NCBI RefSeq assembly: GCF_020594515.1
Contig: NZ_JAJCTH010000004.1
Coordinates: forward strand, 124,001 to 188,000
Length of the DNA: 64,000 nucleotides
Source: Rhodoferax sp. U2-2l
GTDB taxonomy: Bacteria; Pseudomonadota; Gammaproteobacteria; Burkholderiales; Burkholderiaceae_C
Direction of reading: 5' to 3'
Within the stretch, counting starts at the first letter, position 1. Each line of letters opens with the position of its first letter. The notes beneath the pieces were generated by a model. The model was not told the origin of the DNA and did no database searches. It saw only the letters and a program-made list of their open reading frames with translations. Shown here piece after piece: positions 8,180 to 16,424 of this stretch. The translations under genes were made by a program, and so were the position numbers.

Positions 8180-8467
8180 TGTCCCGAATTTTGTGTAAAC
8201 GGCAAGACTTTGGCTGCAGTACCGGTAACTCTTTAAAGTCAGATTTTTTCTGCAATCAAACAAGCCCCAAAGGCAAGTGACGGGCATCCATACCCATGGA
8301 TTGCAACTCTCTCCTGAAGTGTGTCATGGCCAACGGATATTCGCCACGGTGCTCTTGCACCATGCGAACAGCGCGTTCGCGCACTTCCGGGGAAAAACGG
8401 TTTGATTTCTTGCTCATGACTCCATCTTCTCAAAGTGTGGAGCCTCCTCAAAATCCGGGGCGATTCA
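8178..8467 (-). mobile_element. Insertion-sequence debris: IS3-family left end plus an unidentified IS end
   Basis: Read on the minus strand, an IS begins at 8467 with TGAATCGCCCCGG, a terminal sequence typical of one group of IS3 elements. A transposase OrfA start follows at 8417 ([20 protein letters not shown], then QEHRGEYP). After about 28 codons the OrfA homology stops near 8334, and a 25-residue foreign tail closes the frame at 8256. From there to 8178 the DNA runs into the resolvase fragment. The junction string GTGTCCCGAATTTTGTGTAA looks like the terminus of a different IS (IS256-like in feel, not certain). Thus at least two elements are nested and deleted here. Confidence 0.75.
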
Positions 8468-9833
8468 GGCTCAACGCAGAAAGAGTTCCGAAGTTGTTTC
8501 TCTCGGGGTCCACCTCGTCCAACAGCGCGCCTGGCCCCAGAAGCCAGTCCTCGACGTCAAAACGACGAGAGCCGTCCATCAGCCGGTCATAGTTCCTGAC
8601 ACCAATCAGATCTTTTTCCACAGTCAGCGCCTCAAGAAGCTTGTCTTTGTCCAAATCAACACGGATGACTTTGTAGGGCGCCAGGTAACCGTCCTCAATG
8701 CCATGTTTGAGGCTGTAGGTGTACAGCGGCTCACCAAAGTAGTCGCTGTTGGAGATGTCTTTGGTTTCTTTGGGTGTGGCGGTCAGGCCGATCTGCGCGG
8801 CGATGCTGAAATAGGAGAGGATTTCGCGCCAGGCCGAGTCTTCGGCGGCGCTACCGCGGTGGCATTCGTCCACCACGATCAGATCGAAAAAGTCTGGCGA
8901 GAACTGTTTGTAGATGTTGCGGTCCTCATCCGTGCCGCTGACGGCCTGGTACAGCGAGAGGTAAATCTCGTACGACTTGTTAACCTCTTTGGTGCTTTTG
9001 TTGACGGCCAGGTCGATGTCTTCCACCGTGACATGGCCTTGTGCATCGACCCGCTCAATGCCCTTGGCATTGGGGCTGAGTTTGGCCATGGCGCCCTTGA
9101 AGGGCCGGAAGTCGTTGACCATGGTTTGGTCGACCAGGATGTTGCGGTCGGCCAGGAACAGGATGCGCTTTTGGCCGTTGGCTTTGCCCGCGCGCCAGTC
9201 GGACTTCCAGAGCCGGTGGATGATCTGGAAGGCGGTGTAGGTTTTGCCGGTGCCGGTGGCCATGACCAACAGCACCCGGTGCTGCCCGGCGGCAATGGCT
9301 TCGACCGTGCGGTTGATGGCGCCCAGCTGGTAATAACGCGGGGTTTTGGCTGGGGCGTAAGGGGTTTCGGCCACGCGCTGTACCGCAGGTGCCCAGCCTT
9401 TCCAGGCGCAGTAACGACGCCACAGTTCTTGCGGGCTGGGAAATTCGTCCAGGCCAATGGTTTGCTCCAGAACGCCGGTGGCACAGGTGGCGTCACGAAA
9501 GACAAAACCGTCGCCATTGCTGGCAAAGCTGAACGGCACGTCGAGCAACTGGGCGTAGTGAATGGCTTGCTGGGTGCCCGCGCTGACGGACAGACGGGCT
9601 TGTTTGACCTCGACCACGGCCAGCGGGATGTTGGCTTTGAAAAACAGCGCGTAGTCGGCGCGCAGCACCGTGTTTTGGTCGCGCCGGGCGGTTTTGCCGC
9701 GCACCACCACCCGGCCGTCGCGCAAGGGGTACTGGGCATAGATCTGGTCAAGTGTGTGCCAACCGGCGGCCACCAAAGCCGGACGCACGAACTTGTCGCA
9801 GATGTCGCTCTCGGAGAGTGATTTTTTGTCCAT
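8448..9833 (-). pseudogene. hsdR: Type I restriction enzyme subunit R (HsdR), truncated by an IS
   Basis: The N-terminal 455 or so residues of an HsdR motor/nuclease subunit (EcoEI type, normally close to 800 residues). The nuclease region near residues 40-90 has the VVEVKQA motif. The helicase part shows Walker A MATGTGKT, the DECH box VVDECHRG and motif III TATPKET. At 8467 the reading frame runs into the IS3-family end, whose first bases supply the last residues (LNRPGF) and the stop. The second RecA domain and the C-terminal domain are absent, and no hsdS or hsdM is nearby. I start it at ATG 9833 ([15 protein letters not shown]); a GTG at 9866 is possible. Non-functional as a restriction enzyme. 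Confidence 0.92.
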
Positions 9834-9945
9834 GCCGCTGGCTTTTCCCTGATGGATTGCGGTCACCCGCTGGAAAGTTACAGAGGTGGATCAAGGACGA
9901 TTCTGCCACTCAAGTGGCCGATTTCATCAGCGTAGGACGCCCCAT

Positions 9946-10689
9946 TCAGCGCTGCGGGTTGAAGTGCGGACTCAGTTGCACCGTCTCACCAATGATCACC
10001 AGCCCGGGCTGGGGGCCATAAGACGGCGCCAGCGTCACCAAGCGACTCAGGCCGGTGGCCCAGATACGCTGGCTGGTCCGGGTACCGTCGCGCACCACGG
10101 CAGCCGGGGTGTCGGGCGCCAGGCCATGCGAGATCAGTTGCTGGGCAATGTGCGGCAGGCGCTGCACCCCCATGTAGAACACACGCGTCTGCCCCGGGCG
10201 CGCCAAGGCCGTCCAGTCATAACCACCGCTCTCGTCGGCCAGATGGCCGGGCAGGAAGACACAGCTGCCAGCCAAGTCGCGGTGGGTCAGCGGGATGCCT
10301 GCCGCCATCGAACAGCCGCTGGCTGCTGTCACACCCGGAACAACTTCAAAACCGATCCCTGCGGCCTGCAGCGCCTGCACTTCTTCCCCTCCGCGGCCAA
10401 ACACAAACGGGTCGCCCCCTTTGAGCCGCACCACTTGGCGCCCAGCCTGGGCATGTTGCACCAGCAGGGCGTTGATCTGGTCTTGTGGCACCGAATGGTT
10501 GCCCAGGGCCTTGCCCACATAGAGGCGCTCAGCGCTGGCTGGAATCTGGTCGAGGACCTCTTGTGTGATCAGCCGGTCATGCACCACCACCTCGGCACGC
10601 TGCAGGCGGTTGAGCGCACGCAAGGTCATCAGGTCGGCCGGGCCGGGCCCTGCACCCACGATGTAGACAAAACCTGCTGTCTCACTCAT
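9946..10689 (-). CDS. cobA: Uroporphyrinogen-III C-methyltransferase (SUMT)
   Basis: A 247-residue single-domain SUMT. It adds two methyl groups from S-adenosylmethionine to uroporphyrinogen III, giving precorrin-2, the branch point to sirohaem and cobalamin. Motifs: VYIVGAGPGPADLMTLRA (SAM site), VVVHDRLI, RLKGGDPFVFGRGGEE and VVPGVTAASG. It lacks the dehydrogenase/chelatase domain of CysG. It is the last gene of the cobalamin operon, overlapping the upstream ferredoxin gene by 8 bases. Because chelation is supplied by CbiX in the same operon, this copy is probably dedicated to B12 rather than sirohaem. Confidence 0.96.
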   Translation of the reverse strand: MSETAGFVYIVGAGPGPADLMTLRALNRLQRAEVVVHDRLITQEVLDQIPASAERLYVGKALGNHSVPQDQINALLVQHAQAGRQVVRLKGGDPFVFGRGGEEVQALQAAGIGFEVVPGVTAASGCSMAAGIPLTHRDLAGSCVFLPGHLADESGGYDWTALARPGQTRVFYMGVQRLPHIAQQLISHGLAPDTPAAVVRDGTRTSQRIWATGLSRLVTLAPSYGPQPGLVIIGETVQLSPHFNPQR

Positions 10690-11029
10690 GACAATCTCCC
10701 GGACCTTGGTGAAACACCAGATCAGCCACCGGTTTGCCCGCCACCAAATGCTGCTCGATGATGCGGTCCATATTGTCGGGTGTCACGTTGTAGTACCAGG
10801 TGCCATCGGGTTGTACACACATCACCGGCCCGCCTTTGCAGGCGGCAAAACAGCTGACCCGGCTGCGTTTGACCCGCAACGCGCCGTCATTCAAACCGGC
10901 GGCCTTGAACTTGTCACCCAAACTGTCAAACAGGGCCTGCGCGGCGCCGTCCTGGGCACAGCGTGGGCCGGTGCAAATCAGCAGATGGCGTTTGTACTCG
11001 CCAATTTTGGGTTTGATCACCTCAGTCAT
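10682..11029 (-). CDS. [2Fe-2S] thioredoxin-like ferredoxin in the cobalamin operon
   Basis: A 115-residue protein of the thioredoxin-fold 2Fe-2S ferredoxin type. Four cluster cysteines can be picked out: LICTGPRCAQDG near residues 18-26 and SCFAACKGGPVMCV near 58-70. The spacing (C-x4-C ... C-x3-C) is that of this family. Its neighbours are cobA and cobJ, with overlaps of 8 and 4 bases. In Bacillus megaterium the cobalamin operon also carries a ferredoxin (CbiW), so it may supply electrons to ring contraction or cobalt reduction. That role is inferred from position. Confidence 0.85.
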   Translation of the reverse strand: MTEVIKPKIGEYKRHLLICTGPRCAQDGAAQALFDSLGDKFKAAGLNDGALRVKRSRVSCFAACKGGPVMCVQPDGTWYYNVTPDNMDRIIEQHLVAGKPVADLVFHQGPGDCHE

Positions 11030-12039
11030 ACCTCAGCCTCGTCAGCACCAGGCGTCTCTTCCTCTTCAAGCGGGGTTCTGAGCACCAGCTCCAGATAGTC
11101 TGCGGGCAGATGGTGAAGCTGCGCCAACTGCGTCAGACTGATGCCTTCAGCAAAGTCAGCGTGTAGGTTGGCCATCCAGCCCAGCAGACCGGTGGACAGA
11201 GAACGGCCACGTTTTTCGCCCTCCCGCGCGCTACCGTCACCTTGCAGATCGTATTTATTGGCATAACCACGCGGGGTGACCATCAGACCGTCACGCACAA
11301 AGGTGTTGCTGTTGCCAATCAACACGGTGCTGAGCATGCCGATCTCGCACTCACTCATCTTGTCGAGTGTGGTGAACACAATGGCCTGGCGGCGACGGTA
11401 GGCCGACTTGACCACCGCCACCGGCGTCTGCGGCGAGCGATGCCGCAAAAACAGGTACTGCGCCTGTTCAATCTGCTGGGTGCGCCGCCCACTCTTGGGG
11501 TTGTACAGCGCCACCACAAAGTCAGCCGCAGCAGCGGCCTCCAGCCGACGGGCGATGACGGGCCAGGGGGTCAACAGGTCGGACAGCGAAATCGAGCAGA
11601 AGTCATGCGTCAACGGCGCCCCCACCAGCGAGGCACAGGCATTGATGGCCGAGGTGCCCGGCACAATCTCCACCGGCACACCGCTGTCAGGCGTCCAACC
11701 CGCCTGAAACAATACCTCATAGGTCGGACCAGCCATGCCGTAGACCCCGGCGTCGCCGCTGGAAATCAGCGCCACCTTTTTGCCGGCCTGGGCGCGCTCC
11801 AGCGCATGCACCGCGCGGTCGAGTTCCTCGGTCATGCCCTTGCGAATGACCTCTTTGCCCTCGAGCAAATCGGCCACCAGCTTGATGTAGGTGACATACC
11901 CGATCACCACGTCAGCCTCGGCAATGGCTTCGACCGCGCGGTGGGTCATCTGGGCGAAGCTGCCCGGGCCGATGCCCACCAGCATGATCTTGCCTTGCGG
12001 GCCGGTGGCAACGGGGGCTTCAGAAACAATCTCAGTCAT
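11026..12039 (-). CDS. cobJ: Precorrin-3B/cobalt-factor III C17-methyltransferase with C-terminal extension
   Basis: A 337-residue protein. Residues about 15-260 form the tetrapyrrole methylase fold: GKIMLVGIGPGSFAQMTHRA, VIGYVTYIKL, LISSGDAGVYGMAG, EIVPGTSAINACAS, DFVVALYNPKSGRR. It carries out ring contraction and C17 methylation (CbiH in the anaerobic route). The usual length is about 240-250 residues. An extra 75-80 residues at the C-terminus (ANLHADFAEGISLTQLAQLH ... ending acidic) are not part of the methylase and contain no cysteine. It overlaps the ferredoxin gene by 4 bases and cbiG-C by 8. The extension may be a protein-protein or helix-turn-helix-like module; its function is unknown. 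Confidence 0.93.
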   Translation of the reverse strand: MTEIVSEAPVATGPQGKIMLVGIGPGSFAQMTHRAVEAIAEADVVIGYVTYIKLVADLLEGKEVIRKGMTEELDRAVHALERAQAGKKVALISSGDAGVYGMAGPTYEVLFQAGWTPDSGVPVEIVPGTSAINACASLVGAPLTHDFCSISLSDLLTPWPVIARRLEAAAAADFVVALYNPKSGRRTQQIEQAQYLFLRHRSPQTPVAVVKSAYRRRQAIVFTTLDKMSECEIGMLSTVLIGNSNTFVRDGLMVTPRGYANKYDLQGDGSAREGEKRGRSLSTGLLGWMANLHADFAEGISLTQLAQLHHLPADYLELVLRTPLEEEETPGADEAEV

Positions 12040-12445
12040 GCGTCATCCTTGCAATGGAAATGGTGGCGTTTTTTCCGTCAACGCCTTGGTGTTTGAATTT
12101 TTCGACCAGCAACTGATCGGCTTGTGCCCCCGCCGCCAGCAACGCAGCGGCCTCGGACACCGAGGGGGTGCCCATGTAACGCAAGACGGTCTCGGACGGA
12201 TTGGGCACCGGCACCACAGCCAGTTCAGCCGCGCGGAAAAATCGCAGCGGCCAGCCCCCTACCTTGGCCAGTTCGAGGAAAGCAAGCTCGTTGGACTTGG
12301 CCTCGATGCTGGCCAACACCCGCACCTGGGTGCGGCTCAGCCCGGCCTGCGCCAACGCGTCGTACAGCGCCTGCAGCACCGTGGTCAAGGGGGTGCCCCG
12401 GTCACAGCCCAGACCAATCGCAACGCCCGATGTCGCAACACTCAT
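12032..12445 (-). CDS. CbiG C-terminal domain protein (CobE-like)
   Basis: A 137-residue protein equal to the C-terminal domain of CbiG/CobE. Recognisable features are GVAIGLGCDRGTPL at the start, LASIEAKSNELAFLELA in the middle, and a C-terminal TISIARMTHD. It follows the gene for the rest of CbiG with a 4-base overlap, so CbiG is split into two polypeptides here. CbiG opens the lactone of cobalt-precorrin-5A and releases acetaldehyde; the C domain is thought to help bind the substrate. The split is seen in other proteobacteria and does not imply loss of function. Confidence 0.88.
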   Translation of the reverse strand: MSVATSGVAIGLGCDRGTPLTTVLQALYDALAQAGLSRTQVRVLASIEAKSNELAFLELAKVGGWPLRFFRAAELAVVPVPNPSETVLRYMGTPSVSEAAALLAAGAQADQLLVEKFKHQGVDGKNATISIARMTHD

Positions 12446-13212
12446 GCGCTCTGCCCCTGCGGCGGGCGGTAAACCACCAGCCGTTCATGCAGTTGTTCCC
12501 AATGCGCGGGGGTCACTTCGGCATGGGTGATCCACAGCACCGCCTTGAACTGATCCAGATCAACATCTTCCAAGCGGGTAAAGCGCTGGATGTTGGCTGG
12601 CAAGGGTGTCGGGCGGGTCCACCAGTGGGGGCTGCCCGCCTCTTGCACCAGCGCCACCGGCTCCTGGTTGACCACGGCGGCAGAGACGCGAGTGATATTG
12701 ATCTTGGGCGACTCCACACGCCAGCCCAGTTCGCGTCCCAGAATATCGACGGGGATGGTCTTGCCCACATCCGACGCGGTGGTCAGCACCGCAGTGCCCC
12801 CCAGCAACGCAGCCACCTGTTCTGCCATGGCGTTGGCCCCACCGATATGGCCAGAGAGCACCGGTATGACAAACTGCCCGGCATCGTCCACCACAATCAC
12901 ACCGGGGTCTTCGTCCTTGCTTTTGAGGTAGGGCGCGATCAGGCGCACCACCGCACCGAGCGAGACAAAAAACACCAGTTGGTCAAAGTTGGCAAAGAGC
13001 TGCGCTACTTCATCACGAAACGGGCCGCTGTAGGTCTGGACCGGGTTGCTGACGCCGGCCAGCAGCGGGGCAAACTTGTCGGCGACACACACATGGGCGG
13101 CGGGCAACTGCTGCGCCAGCAGCGCGGCTTGTTGTGCGCCGTGTTTGGTGATGGCAATCAGCATCACACGCGGCACCGGCTCGGTCAAAACGGGAGATAT
13201 CTGCTCACTCAT
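12442..13212 (-). CDS. cbiG: Cobalt-precorrin-5A hydrolase, N-terminal and central domains (CbiG)
   Basis: A 256-residue protein covering the N-terminal and middle domains of CbiG. Motifs are VMLIAITKHGAQQAALL, FFVSLGAVVRLIAPYL, GVIVVDDAGQFVIPVLSGH, GGANAMAEQVA and TTASDVGKTIPVD. The ATG at 13212 overlaps the cobI stop (ATGA). A longer frame to 13257 lies inside cobI and is not needed. With the separate CbiG C-domain gene downstream it forms the anaerobic-route enzyme that opens the delta-lactone ring. Together with cbiD and cbiX this marks the operon as the early-cobalt (anaerobic) pathway. Confidence 0.92.
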   Translation of the reverse strand: MSEQISPVLTEPVPRVMLIAITKHGAQQAALLAQQLPAAHVCVADKFAPLLAGVSNPVQTYSGPFRDEVAQLFANFDQLVFFVSLGAVVRLIAPYLKSKDEDPGVIVVDDAGQFVIPVLSGHIGGANAMAEQVAALLGGTAVLTTASDVGKTIPVDILGRELGWRVESPKINITRVSAAVVNQEPVALVQEAGSPHWWTRPTPLPANIQRFTRLEDVDLDQFKAVLWITHAEVTPAHWEQLHERLVVYRPPQGQSA

Positions 13213-14000
13213 TGGGCAGCTTCCTCTGCCAGCTCGGTGCTGGTTTTTTTGCGACAACCGCGCACCATCGGCCCTTTTTCGCGGCCCGGATTTTTCACAA
13301 GCAGCAAAGACAGGTAGTTGACCTGGCTGCCTTTGAGGCTGGCCACGTCCCGCACCACCCGCTCCAGCGGCGAACCGGCTTTTTCCACCAGGCAGCTGTG
13401 GGTCAGCAGGCCACGTCGCGCCAGCAAATCGATCAGCTCGTCCAGCAGCGGTTTCACCTTCATCAGCACCAGGGTGTCGAAGTCGTCGAGCATTTTTTCC
13501 ACCGCATGGATGCCATAAGCGGCGGGCACGATGGCAATGGTGTCGTCCTGCTCGGACAGCGGCACCTGCACCGTGGCACAGACTGCATTGAACGAACTCA
13601 CACCCGCCACAACTTGCACCTGCGCGGCTGGGTCCAGCTCACGCAGCACCCGCGCCAGGTAGCTGAAGCTGGCGTAAGTGGAGGCGTCCCCCTCCACCAG
13701 AAACAACACGTCCTTACCGGTGGCCAACAGCTCACGCACGGTTTCAGCGGCTTTCAGCCAATGGCGCGCCAGTTTCTCTGCATCGTGCGTCATCGGGAAC
13801 AGCAGCGGCAGATGCTGCGCGGGCAGCGGCAAACCCGCGCGCTGGGCAATATCGAGCGCGTAACTGTCGGAGCGCATGCTGCGCACCGGGTAGGTCCAGA
13901 TCGCATCGGGGCGCTCCAGCAAAGCCCAGGCCCGGCGTGTGATCAGTCCGGGGTCGCCGGGGCCAAGCGAGACACCAAAAAGGGTACCGTTTTTAGACAT
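13209..14000 (-). CDS. cobI: Precorrin-2/cobalt-factor II C20-methyltransferase
   Basis: A 263-residue tetrapyrrole methylase (CobI/CbiL). It has TLFGVSLGPGDPGLITRRAW at the SAM site, DAIWTYPVRSMRSDSYALDI, VLFLVEGDASTYASFSYLAR and VVAGVSSFNAVCA. It adds the C20 methyl group to cobalt-sirohydrochlorin. Length is slightly above the family norm because of a basic C-terminal tail (VRGCRKKTSTELAEEA). It overlaps cobL by 8 bases upstream and cbiG by 4 downstream. Confidence 0.95.
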   Translation of the reverse strand: MSKNGTLFGVSLGPGDPGLITRRAWALLERPDAIWTYPVRSMRSDSYALDIAQRAGLPLPAQHLPLLFPMTHDAEKLARHWLKAAETVRELLATGKDVLFLVEGDASTYASFSYLARVLRELDPAAQVQVVAGVSSFNAVCATVQVPLSEQDDTIAIVPAAYGIHAVEKMLDDFDTLVLMKVKPLLDELIDLLARRGLLTHSCLVEKAGSPLERVVRDVASLKGSQVNYLSLLLVKNPGREKGPMVRGCRKKTSTELAEEAAQ

Positions 14001-15330
14001 GAGTTGCTACAAATTCAGAAGTGATTGGGATAGACCCTGCCTGGGCACAGACGACCCAGACCGGGTTTTCTGCGGCCATGCGGTGCATCTGCAGAATCGG
14101 CTGGCTGCGTGAGGCCTGTAACTGCAGCACGTCCCAGTTGGCAGCCAGGGTTTTGACCGTTTCAACCGCCGTGGCCATGTTTTCCAGCGTCACAAAATTC
14201 ATCACGAGCCAGCCGCCGGGGCGCAGGCGCTGCATCACCAGGCCAATCAGTGCGGCCAGCTCGCCGCCCGAACCGCCGATGAACACCGCATCGGGGTCGG
14301 CCCAGTCGGCCAGGCCGTCGGGCGCCTTGCCGTGGACCAGGCTGTGGTTGCTGATGCCCAAGGCGCGACGGTTCTGCAGCACATTGGCGCAGTCGTCGGC
14401 ATTTTTTTCAATGGCATACACATGGCCCATTGAGCACAAGCGGGCGGCCTCCAGCCCGACCGAGCCCGAGCCCGCACCAATGTCCCAGACCACACTGTTC
14501 TGGCGCAGTTGCAGGCGCGCCAAGGACACCGCTCGCACCTCGTTTTTGGTGATCAGACCTTTTTCCGGGTGGCGCTGGGCAAAGCTGACATCGGGCAAGC
14601 CAAACAACACTGGCGACGCCCGCAACGTGGTGCGCCACAGCAGCACCACATTGAGTTCGGCAAAAGTCATCTGGGTGGCGGCCTCGATGCTGAAGCCGCT
14701 CAGCACGCGCTCCTGCGGCTGGCACAGGCGCTCGGCCACCGCCATTTCCCAGTCGTTATCCAGGCCCTCGGTGACCAGCATGCGGGCGATGCGATCGGGT
14801 GAGTTGGCCGGGCTGGTCAACACCGCCAGGCGGTCGTGCTGGCGCAGTTCACGCAGCAAACCATACAGCCCATGGCTGGGTGGTGATCCGGCCACCCATT
14901 CGCCGGCATCACGGCTGTGCACCGAAACAAAACGCATGTCCTGCCAGGGCAGACACAGGCGGGCGCAGGCCAGTTGCAGGGTCGAGACGTTGGGAAGCAC
15001 CTCGATCACCTCGACACACAGGCGCGAGGCCAGGTAAGCGGCAATGCCATGGCACAAGGGGTCGCCAGTGGCCAACACCACCACGCGCAGGCCTTCATCG
15101 AGCGCAGCGCGAATCCATTCCGGCACCTGGGACATCACACCGGTCAGGTCACGCTGCTCGGCCTGCGGCGCGATGTGCTCGGCCAGCAGTTCCAGCGTGC
15201 GTGTGCCACCAATCACCAACTGCGCCTGTTCCAGATGGGTCAGCGCAGCCTGGCTCAGGCTGGTCGCGCCATCGTCCAGCACGCCCAACACACGGCACTT
15301 GTCCAAATTCTTCATGGCTTCCTTGTTCAT
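13993..15330 (-). CDS. cobL: Bifunctional precorrin-6Y C5,15-methyltransferase/decarboxylase
   Basis: A 445-residue fusion of CbiE (residues about 10-225) and CbiT (about 245-430). The CbiE part shows LVIGGTRTLELLAEH and VVVLATGDPLCHGIAAYL. The CbiT part shows EVRAVSLARLQLRQNSVVWD and then IGAGSGSVGLEAARL, the SAM-binding site, followed by DAVFIGGSGGELAALI. It methylates C5 and C15 and removes the acetate carboxyl at C12. The fusion is usual in proteobacteria. The gene overlaps cbiD by 4 bases. The MNKEAMKNL start at 15330 could alternatively be the internal ATG 15 bases later. Confidence 0.95.
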   Translation of the reverse strand: MNKEAMKNLDKCRVLGVLDDGATSLSQAALTHLEQAQLVIGGTRTLELLAEHIAPQAEQRDLTGVMSQVPEWIRAALDEGLRVVVLATGDPLCHGIAAYLASRLCVEVIEVLPNVSTLQLACARLCLPWQDMRFVSVHSRDAGEWVAGSPPSHGLYGLLRELRQHDRLAVLTSPANSPDRIARMLVTEGLDNDWEMAVAERLCQPQERVLSGFSIEAATQMTFAELNVVLLWRTTLRASPVLFGLPDVSFAQRHPEKGLITKNEVRAVSLARLQLRQNSVVWDIGAGSGSVGLEAARLCSMGHVYAIEKNADDCANVLQNRRALGISNHSLVHGKAPDGLADWADPDAVFIGGSGGELAALIGLVMQRLRPGGWLVMNFVTLENMATAVETVKTLAANWDVLQLQASRSQPILQMHRMAAENPVWVVCAQAGSIPITSEFVATHV

Positions 15331-16424
15331 GGGTACTGGGCAATCTTGTGCCCATCAAAGTCACACACCAGCACCTGAATATCAAACTGATCGGGGTAGG
15401 TCAGACGCAAGGTCTGCACCACACGTTGCGCCAGAGTAGTGTGGAACACCGTGCCCAAGCCGAGTTCATCCATACGTTCACCGGCATACCGCGCGGTTTT
15501 GGCGGCGCGGATGTCGGCACACACCTCGGCTGCCACACCGAGTTCAGCCGCCAAGTCGGCCAGCAGCCCGGTGTCGACGTCGGCCCGCCCAGCGTGGGTG
15601 ATGGTTTCACCCTGGGCGATTTTGGTGAGTTTGCCCACCATGCCGCCAATCACCACCTGCTTCACACCGGCTTTCACCGCCGCACTCATGGCGTAACGCA
15701 AAAAGTCACCCATCTGCACAAAGGCGGCCTCGGGCAGATGGGGCAGCTGTTCCATAACAAACTTTTCGGTGCGACCACCGGTGGTCAGCACCACCACCCC
15801 CTGCGGCAAGGTGCCAGCAACATGCACCCCCTGCACCACACTGGCCCGGTAGGCGGCGGTGGAATACGGTTTGACAATGCCGGTGGTGCCCAGAATGGAG
15901 ATGCCACCCAGGATACCCAGGCGGGCGTTGGTGGTTTTTTTGGCCATCTCCTGGCCTTGTGGCACCGAAATCGTCACCTCCAAGCCTGCTTTGACGAGCA
16001 GCGCCCCGGCGGCTTGGCGCACATTAGTTTCGATGTTGCGGCGTGGCACCGGGTTGATGGCCGGGCCACCCACCTCCAGGCCCAAACCGGGCATCGTGAC
16101 CCGACCGACACCCACACCACCAGCCAGCAACACCTTTCCTGGCAACTCAGCCAGCCAGCGCACATCGGCCGTTAAGTGGGCCTTGTCGGTGCAATCGGGG
16201 TCGTCACCCGCATCCTTGATCACCATGGCATGGGCACAAACCCCGTCACAACGACCATCGTGCACGGCAAAAGTCACCAAGTCACCATTGGGCAACTGGC
16301 ATTCGACACTGTCAGGCACCTGACCGGTCACCAGGCCGATGACCGCCGCCCGCGCCGCCGCTGCGGAACACGCACCGGTGGTGAAACCGGTGCGTGTGCC
16401 ACGCGGCACACTTTTGTCCATCAC
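15327..16424 (-). CDS. cbiD: Cobalt-precorrin-5B C1-methyltransferase
   Basis: A 365-residue CbiD. Signature stretches include RTGFTTGACSAAAARAAV at the N-terminus, GDDPDCTDKAHL, GVGRVTMPGL, PAINPVPRRNIETNV, GTTGIVKPYSTAAYRAS and VVIGGMVGKLTKIAQG. It methylates C1 in the anaerobic pathway and has no counterpart in the aerobic one, so its presence is diagnostic. It overlaps cbiC upstream and cobL downstream by 4 bases each. Confidence 0.96.
   Translation of the reverse strand: MMDKSVPRGTRTGFTTGACSAAAARAAVIGLVTGQVPDSVECQLPNGDLVTFAVHDGRCDGVCAHAMVIKDAGDDPDCTDKAHLTADVRWLAELPGKVLLAGGVGVGRVTMPGLGLEVGGPAINPVPRRNIETNVRQAAGALLVKAGLEVTISVPQGQEMAKKTTNARLGILGGISILGTTGIVKPYSTAAYRASVVQGVHVAGTLPQGVVVLTTGGRTEKFVMEQLPHLPEAAFVQMGDFLRYAMSAAVKAGVKQVVIGGMVGKLTKIAQGETITHAGRADVDTGLLADLAAELGVAAEVCADIRAAKTARYAGERMDELGLGTVFHTTLAQRVVQTLRLTYPDQFDIQVLVCDFDGHKIAQYP

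Noticed and set aside
7778..8287. An intact 169-residue recombinase
   Set aside because: The first 37 codons are unrelated to resolvases and the catalytic domain is missing, so it is a fragment read through a junction.
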